Shown here one piece after another: positions 58,091 to 64,000 of a stretch of 64,000 bases of DNA. Position 1 is the first letter of the stretch. Every line of letters begins with the position of its first letter. A model generated the notes under the pieces. That model ran no database searches. It was not told the origin of the DNA and saw nothing but the letters and a program-made list of their open reading frames with translations. Source of the DNA: Lobosporangium transversale (taxonomy: Eukaryota; Mortierellomycota; Mortierellomycetes; Mortierellales; Mortierellaceae); the NCBI RefSeq assembly GCF_002105155.1, contig NW_019028993.1, positions 62,001-126,000 of the forward strand, read 5' to 3'. Position numbers and translations under genes: made by a program.

Positions 58091-59837
58091 CTACACAAGC
58101 TCAAAGTATCGCTTTGTCTCCCATGTGGTCACAGCTGTCTCCCACAATCGATACTCATTCAACCTTGTGGCGCCATAATGATCTACAAAAGCATCTCCAA
58201 GGATCTCTCTTGCAATCGATCCTTTCTCCAACATCTTTAATGCAGACTCTTGCAATGATTTCGGTAGCCTCTCTGCTGGCTTGATTTCAACTCTTTGGCC
58301 TGATGTCATCGCAGCCTCTGATTGTGCCGTTGTGGGTGCAACAGGTATGGCCAATTTTTTCTTGATCCCGTAGAGTCCAGCTGCAATACAGGCCGCAATA
58401 GCCAGATGTGGATTAATGTCTGCACCTCCTACACGCATCTCCAGACGTGTACCCTTTGGCTCACATTGAGGTGGTCCAATCACACGAATGGCAGAGACGC
58501 GAGACTCGATTCCCCAAGAGACCGTGACGGGGGCCCAGTAATTCTCGACCAATCGTTTATAAGAGTTGATGTTGGGTGCAAGGATACACATGATACTGGG
58601 TAGTGCTGTGAGCAGACCGGCCATAAAATGTTTCATCAGCTCACTCATTTGATCCACACCCTCAACAGAGGTCTCCCATTCAGGTCGATCCAAACTCTTC
58701 TGCATTACTTCTGCTGCTGCACTACTATTCTTATTGCTACTATCTTCCCCATCTGACTTTGGGCTGTGAAGTTGCTGTGGCTGAGCAACTCCTCCTTCTC
58801 CTCCACCAGAGCCAGAGGCTAAGGATGCAGCAAAGAGATTTGTTTTGGTTTTGATATCTCGAATTGAAAAGTGGATGTGTCCTGAACATCCAGGTTGATC
58901 TGAATAGGGCTTGGCCATGAACGTAGGCATAATCCCTCTCTTCAATCCCAGTTGTTTGACTGAAAGCTTGAAGAGACTGGCCATATCTGCCATATTGGTT
59001 GCAGTGTCGTAACTTAGCGCAGCCTCGTACACTCCAGGCCCTAGGAAAAAAATATAAATGTTTATACAACTTTGTAAATAACAAGGCAACTAATTGTATC
59101 ATTGGCACAATTACAATTTAGTACATGTTATTATTATAATTATAATAGTTACCTGTCTCGGTATGGAAACTCTCAATGTTGATACCAAAGTCAGAACACC
59201 GATCAAAGATATCATAAAAATAGTCTTGATGAAGTGCAGGACGGAGGAGTGAGTATCCAAACATGCCGGGTGTAAGTGCTTGAGGACCTGTATGTCCTTT
59301 AGCTTCCAATGAATCAGGTGTTTCTAAAAAATAAAATAAAAAATAAAAAAGTATGCGTAGTAGAAATGTAGAAATGTTAATGTGCTGAACATACTAAATT
59401 GCTTTGACCCCCTCTTCTTCCCCCCAAACATCCTTCTGCTACATTCCAAAGTCATCATGGGGTAACAAATAATACAATACAAAAAAAAAAAAAAAAAATC
59501 CCTTTATTACCTTTGAAGTTAAAGAACTCAAACTCGGCCCCACACATCGCCTCCCATCCTAGACTTGCAAGCTCATCCGTCACTCGTTTCAAAAGCCCGC
59601 GTGGACAAACCGTCAGAGGTTCCCTCGTTTTAGGATCCAGGAACGATAACAAGAAGAATGGAATGTTATCTTCCCAAGGAATACGTCTAAACGTTGACAG
59701 ATCCGGAATTGCAATAATATCTCGGTAACCTAAAGTTATGGAAGGAATAAAAAAAAAAAAAGAAAGAAAGTTAAAAAGCTGTAATTAAAAAGCTAGGAAA
59801 TCCTTTGCAAAATAGCTCCCCTGTCATATATCTATTA

Positions 59838-59868
<31 letters not shown>

Positions 59869-60146
59869 AAAAAAAAAAAAAAAAAAGGAAACTTACCATT
59901 CTCGGCATTGGAGATACTTAGGTCTTCCTCATAAGTCTTGTCATGCATATCCCATCCAAAGACAACAGAACAAAATCCGAAGCCAGACTCGAGGACAGAC
60001 AGGAACTTGGACTTGGCCATGATCTTGCCACGCAAAATACCATCGAGATCCACGCCTGCAACTTTGACGCGGCTATCACCCTGGAGTTCGGCCTTTATCT
60101 CTTCAAGACGCGACTGCGGTGGGGGAGAGGATGGAGAGGAATGCAT
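58091..60146 (-). CDS. glutamine synthetase-like enzyme (GS-I/gamma-glutamyl-polyamine synthetase-like)
   Basis: Four exons on minus (60146-59897, 59729-59511, 59323-59153, 59040-58091) join in frame to 529 residues. The N-terminal beta-grasp part has KVAGVDLDGILRGK. Catalytic-domain motifs follow in order: GAEFEFFNF, FHTETGPGVYEAAL (metal-binding glutamates), SGHIHFSI, NSYKRLVENYWAP, and RLEMRVGGADINPHLAIAA. So ATP, metal and glutamate sites look present. Unlike canonical fungal GS-II (about 355 residues), this is the longer prokaryote-like type, related to FluG C-terminal domains and polyamine or aryl-amine glutamylating enzymes; the true acceptor is unknown. A roughly 45-residue Gly/Ser/Gln insertion follows the SGHIHF motif. 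The start is the ATG at 60146; a short in-frame upstream extension (MFFFFIR) is less likely. Confidence 0.88.
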
Positions 60147-60975
60147 CCTGATGAAGAAAAAGAACAATACTTTTTTTTTCTTTTTTAGAGTAGACTGAGG
60201 AGGAGTTTAATGATTACTAATTGACACTTGGAAGATACAAGAGTTGATCGAGAAAGTAAAGTAAAAGATGAGAGAAGAGAGGAGAAGAGGAAGGAGAAGA
60301 AGAGGAGAAGAGGAAGGAGAAGAAGAGGAGAAGAGGAGAAGAGGAGAAAAAGAAGGAAGGAGTAAAGGAGGACAACAACAAAGAAAAGGGATGATTGATG
60401 ACAAAAGAAACAAAAAATGTGCACGCGCATTTATCCATTCATCATTCACACATCCATGATCCAAAACCGGCGATAATTGTGTTTGGGCTGACAGAACTTG
60501 CAAAGCATGCATGATCTTTAGCGTAAGAACAATATATTATGCATGTACAAATGAGTGAATGCCAAATGAGGATGGAGTGGACAAGTCCAGTTGTTACACT
60601 GATAACTGGAATGTTCACTCATATCCAGGGGAATAGAGGACAAAAAGTCCAACATGTCATGCACTATATATAACATTATCGCAAATATAAAGGTGTATAT
60701 AAATGTATTTACATATAAATATATAATACTTGTGGGACACTTGTCCCAACAGAGAAAGGGCATTGCATTGTACGAACAAAGTTGGGCGTCATGAAATGCT
60801 TGCTAAGAATATTTCCGGCGTGCATTCATTCCCTGTCAGAGATAATGACCCTGATCTTGTTCCCTCCGCTTAAATTTACTTCATTTTTATTTATTTATTT
60901 ATTTATTTATTTATTTTTTAGTACAAACTCCATGTAACAGTATCCTATTTCAAATCAACATAAGAAAATCTCTCT
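60147..60975. other. intergenic, upstream of the GS-like gene
   Basis: Contains a 93-nt pure purine tract (60270-60362) made of GGAGAAGA-type repeats, then an AT-rich stretch with an (ATTT)n run at about 60890-60920. No gene recognised. Confidence 0.5.
60270..60362 (+). repeat. polypurine tract with internal tandem repeats
   Basis: 93 consecutive purines on the plus strand, with an AGGAGAAGAGGAAGGAGAAGA-like block occurring twice. On the transcribed side it gives a CT-rich leader 124-216 nt upstream of the GS-like ATG. Confidence 0.9.
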
Positions 60976-62387
60976 CTACGAAACGTGGCTCCACTTCTTG
61001 CCCGAAGTGACAACAAGCTTGCGGAAAGCATCATCGCGGTGAACGACGTTTTGGAACACAGTCACGTGCCCACCCATGTCTGTCACTTCAATACCAGGCA
61101 TTGACAAAGGTCCGACTTTCATGGTTTTAGCCTAGATTTAGATTACAATATAAAGAAGAAGAAGAAGAAACCATTGTAAGAATTTGAACACTACGCGTTC
61201 CATTATTTTTTATTTTTATTTTTTTTTTTTTTTTTAATTACCTTTTTGATTTTATCAATCTCTTCCCAGGGGAGCTCCACTTCAACATCCTTTCCAAGTA
61301 ATTTTGCAGTTCGGAAGCGTAGTGCATCTTCAGCGATCATAAGTCTTCCTGGCTTGCCTCGTAGTAAACAGTGGAATTCTATACAAAGTGTTAAAAAAAA
61401 CACACACATATATACAAGACATCATTCAATAAGAAGCAGCGTCACTAACGAATAAAAAAGAAAAAAAAAAAATTTTTTTGTCGTTGTGGAATATGGTGAA
61501 AACGAAAAAAAAAAATTACCAGTTCGACCATCTGCAGTGTCATAAGGACCTGAATCTATTGACGAAGTTTCACCTTGCATCTTATTCCGGTAATCATGCA
61601 TGGCCGCGGATGCTGGTGTACGACCTCCCTCACGCAATAAAGAGCCCTTTGCGCTCTGTCCGTCATTCAAAAGTCCATCGGCGTTTGCACCCTCACCAGT
61701 AATGACCTCATTAGACACTCGACCGATCTCGGTCTCCCTCCCCTGCGACATCAGCTCAACAACAAGCTCTGCGTTTGTGGGCACGCCCCAGAGGAGCCAT
61801 TCCACAGGCGAAAACACGTGAGCGAGTCGGGGGTAAGCATCTTGGAGGGGCAACAGGATAAAAAACTCGATCCCAAGAAACAGACCAATGGATGGCATAA
61901 TCAGGAATGGGAAGAATGTAACGACAAAGATCGCTCCTATCATTCCACCAACGGCGCGCCATGTTTGCGCAGGCCTTTCCCACTGGAACAGGTTTTTGAC
62001 TCGCTCTAGATAGCAGAGGTTCTCTTCTAAGAGTGCTTGGGAGTAAGGTCCCCAGATGCTGACCATGTGAGAGCCCCAGTCGGTGAGGTCTTTGGACTTG
62101 ATCAACTCTTCTAATTGCGAACGGATCTTTATTTTTTTAGTGGAGGTCTGTTCCTTACGGATTAGATCCGCTCCAACGGGTTCTGGAACATCAAGATGTT
62201 CATCAATATTGCCAAGGAACCCGAACTTGTTATTGAGGAGCTTGAGTAGGAGCAACAAGATCAGCCCTTGTGACCATAACCCGAAAAACCAAAGTGTGAA
62301 ATATGACTGTCACAAAAGGAGAAAAAAATTAAAATTAAATTAATGCATTGATGGAATTTCGTAATTTTAAGAGAAAGTTTCAAAGAG

Positions 62388-62424
<37 letters not shown>

Positions 62425-63574
62425 AAAACTTATTTCATTATGATGCTCTAATAATATTCTTACGATAAACCATGCGAATGTCTCGGTAGGATTTCTCCAG
62501 TGCATGACGCGATCGAGATAAAGCCCAAGGGACTGGACAGGGTTGGTAACATCATACAGTCGACTCAATAAAGTTCTCATTTTAGACCATTGGACTGGCT
62601 CGACCTTGCGAATCTTGTCATCTCGCGCCAAGGATTCGATAAAATATCTCGCATACTTTTTTTTTTTTTTTTTTTTTGTTTTGTTTGTGTCACAACCACA
62701 TGTTTAGCATAACATTCATGATGTTTAGTTCAGCTGTCTGATCGCGCAAGGGCTAGACTTAAAGAAAAAAAAAAACTGCGTTTTGTACTCACCGCTAGGA
62801 TATAGAGACGCACTTCAAAGACACGCTTTCCTGATTCTGCTTCGACCCTTGTAAAGTCCTCGCGATCAGGAGGCGGCAGTTGCTTTTCAGTCGTCCTTCG
62901 TCGTCGAATCTCTTGAACGTGTCTATCAAACTGAAAGGAAATCTCCTCCTTTTTGATACTGGGTGACATCGTTTGACCTGTCTGACCTGTTTGGCCTGTT
63001 TGGCCTGTTTGGTCTGCTTGGCCTGTTTGGCCTGTTTGGTCTGCTTGGCCTGTTTGGCCTGTTAGAGCCGTTTGGCCTGTTTGGCCTGTTTGACTTGTTT
63101 GGGTTGTTTGAAGCGTTTGAGCAGTAGCAGTAGTTCTGTTCGACGCCTGTGCAGGTGCTACTGGCCTGACAGGCTCATCAGGATATGCACCGCTCAGTTC
63201 TCTCGCCTGCTTCGACTGTGAAGGAGTGGGGGTCAATGACGGTTGGATTGTATGAACAGGTGCCCCTATTGGCTGAGTCTAACGACAGTGAAATATCAGA
63301 TTACGTATTGGATTTGAAATATAATGTCATTGCTCAAGCACCGTCAAAGTCAAGAGTTCTCTTTTTCTTTTTCTTTTTCTTTCTATACAGAACATACAGC
63401 ATCAATAGGACCCTGCCACTTTGATAGACCTGGAGGAGGGTCGCGTTCAGGAAGAGCCTCAGTGGCAGATTGTGTAGGCTGAGTGTATGGCTCAGTGATG
63501 ATGGATTTGGTCGAGCCATTTTGCCGCTCGGCTAAAGGAGGTGAAGTTATTAGAATGTCTCTGTTATTTGACAT
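60976..63574 (-). CDS. GRAMD4-like membrane protein with GRAM domain
   Basis: Six exons on minus (63574-63398, 63272-62793, 62655-62464, 62306-61520, 61378-61242, 61131-60976) join in frame to 642 residues. The N-terminus is disordered and includes a (TGQ)n minisatellite run. A conserved region follows (RRRTTEKQLPPPDREDF, YARYFIESLA, HWRNPTETFAWFIV), then a membrane helix (TLWFFGLWSQGLILLLL). A soluble helical part and a hydrophobic hairpin (FVVTFFPFLIMPSIGLFLGIEF) come next, with YPRLAHVF...WGVPTNAEL matching animal GRAMD4. A GRAM domain ends the protein (FHCLLRGKPGRLMIAEDALRF, PGIEVTDMGG and VVHRDDAFRKLV). GRAM domains bind lipids; organelle-membrane or contact-site localisation is inferred. 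Exon 2 must start at CCA (63272), because the nearer TAG acceptor breaks phase. Divergent from UTP4. Confidence 0.85.
62971..63110 (-). repeat. 9-bp minisatellite encoding TGQ repeats
   Basis: Tandem TGGCCTGTT-type units (plus strand) with point variants, inside exon 2 of the GRAMD4-like gene; all in frame. Confidence 0.9.
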
Positions 63575-63770
63575 GATAGGGATAATTGCGGAAAAAAGAA
63601 AAAGAGAGAGTGAAGATCAGCAGGAAGCAGTAAACTCGTATTTGAAGCAAAAAAAAAAAAAATGAACGGTCTGGAGTGAAAATCGTTGGAACAGTTAAGC
63701 AATTAGCCAAGCAAAAAGACGTGACTATCGATTTGCTTCATGCACGTGAGTATGTTTATGTTTTTAGACC

Positions 63771-63812
<42 letters not shown>

Positions 63813-63916
63813 CATGGCTTTCTAAGGGCATGTTGACCTTCTTTTTATTTTTATTTTTTTGGTTCTTTCATTAATACATCTATCCTTCCGTTGCTTCTGC
63901 TCTATTTGAACAAGCC

Positions 63917-64000
63917 ATGGAAGTTCACAGGTGTCGATTCGTCGACTACATCCCCTCCGCCATCAATGCCCTTTCATTTGCACCCAACACTACTAGACCT
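63917..64000 (+). CDS. UTP4: UTP4/cirhin, U3 snoRNP WD40 protein, 3' partial
   Basis: Starts at ATG 63917 and runs out of the window after 28 residues (MEVHRCRFVDYIPSAINALS and FAPNTTRP). The VHRCRFV-Y-PSAINAL-F block is the conserved N-terminus of Utp4, a WD40 subunit of the t-UTP part of the small-subunit processome, needed for pre-rRNA transcription and processing in the nucleolus. Only the first beta-strand region is visible, so the call rests on this short match. The ATG is in good context (GCCATGG). A 32-nt A tract lies 110 bp upstream. Confidence 0.78.
   Translation, partial: MEVHRCRFVDYIPSAINALSFAPNTTRP

Overview
The window is nuclear DNA of an early-diverging filamentous fungus, most likely Mucoromycota and probably the Mortierellaceae. 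This is inferred from protein style and architecture. Genes have short GT-AG introns, and A or T homopolymers of 20-33 nt sit in many introns and intergenic regions. Proteins have long low-complexity insertions, and Ser-rich F-box/LRR and C2H2 regulators are present. No rRNA, tRNA or CRISPR was found. Joining exons gave 11 multi-exon models that stay in frame, so those boundaries are fairly firm.

Left part (1-6.1 kb): the 3' part of the mitochondrial glycine cleavage P-protein gene, followed by an unusually long single-exon SPO11-type meiotic recombinase gene.

Accessory part (6.9-30 kb): five copies of one unrecognised membrane-protein family. Members have two N-terminal TM helices, a large glycosylatable ectodomain, one C-terminal TM helix and a conserved tail beginning LLD-RYTSSLYKTI. 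Two copies form a tandem duplication, each broken by one single-base frameshift. One is a truncated relic and two are intact (19.5-21.2 kb on minus, 26.8-28.5 kb on plus). The same segment holds two small secreted peptides with a signal peptide, a Kex2-type KR site and the same six-cysteine framework (18.1 and 29.7 kb), plus a 256-bp palindromic MITE with pogo/Tigger-like ends and a TA target duplication. Core genes lie among them: a complex I NDUFB3-like subunit, a Myb/SANT protein and a mitochondrial TypA/BipA GTPase.

Right part (32-64 kb): mostly housekeeping genes in divergent or convergent pairs. These are RIO2 kinase and DPH1 (divergent, 262 bp apart), an unrecognised two-exon gene, a YIPF1/2-type Yip1 protein with a 13-nt microexon, a giant F-box/LRR protein, a Crz1-like zinc-finger factor, RNA14/CstF77 divergent from TMEM208/SND2, a glutamine synthetase-like enzyme, and a GRAMD4-like membrane protein with a TGQ minisatellite, divergent from the first exon of UTP4.

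The most interesting candidate for an undescribed system is the 6.9-30 kb segment, where an expanding and decaying ectodomain membrane-protein family is interleaved with Kex2-processed cysteine-rich peptides. Each component is seen directly; a functional link between them is only a hypothesis.
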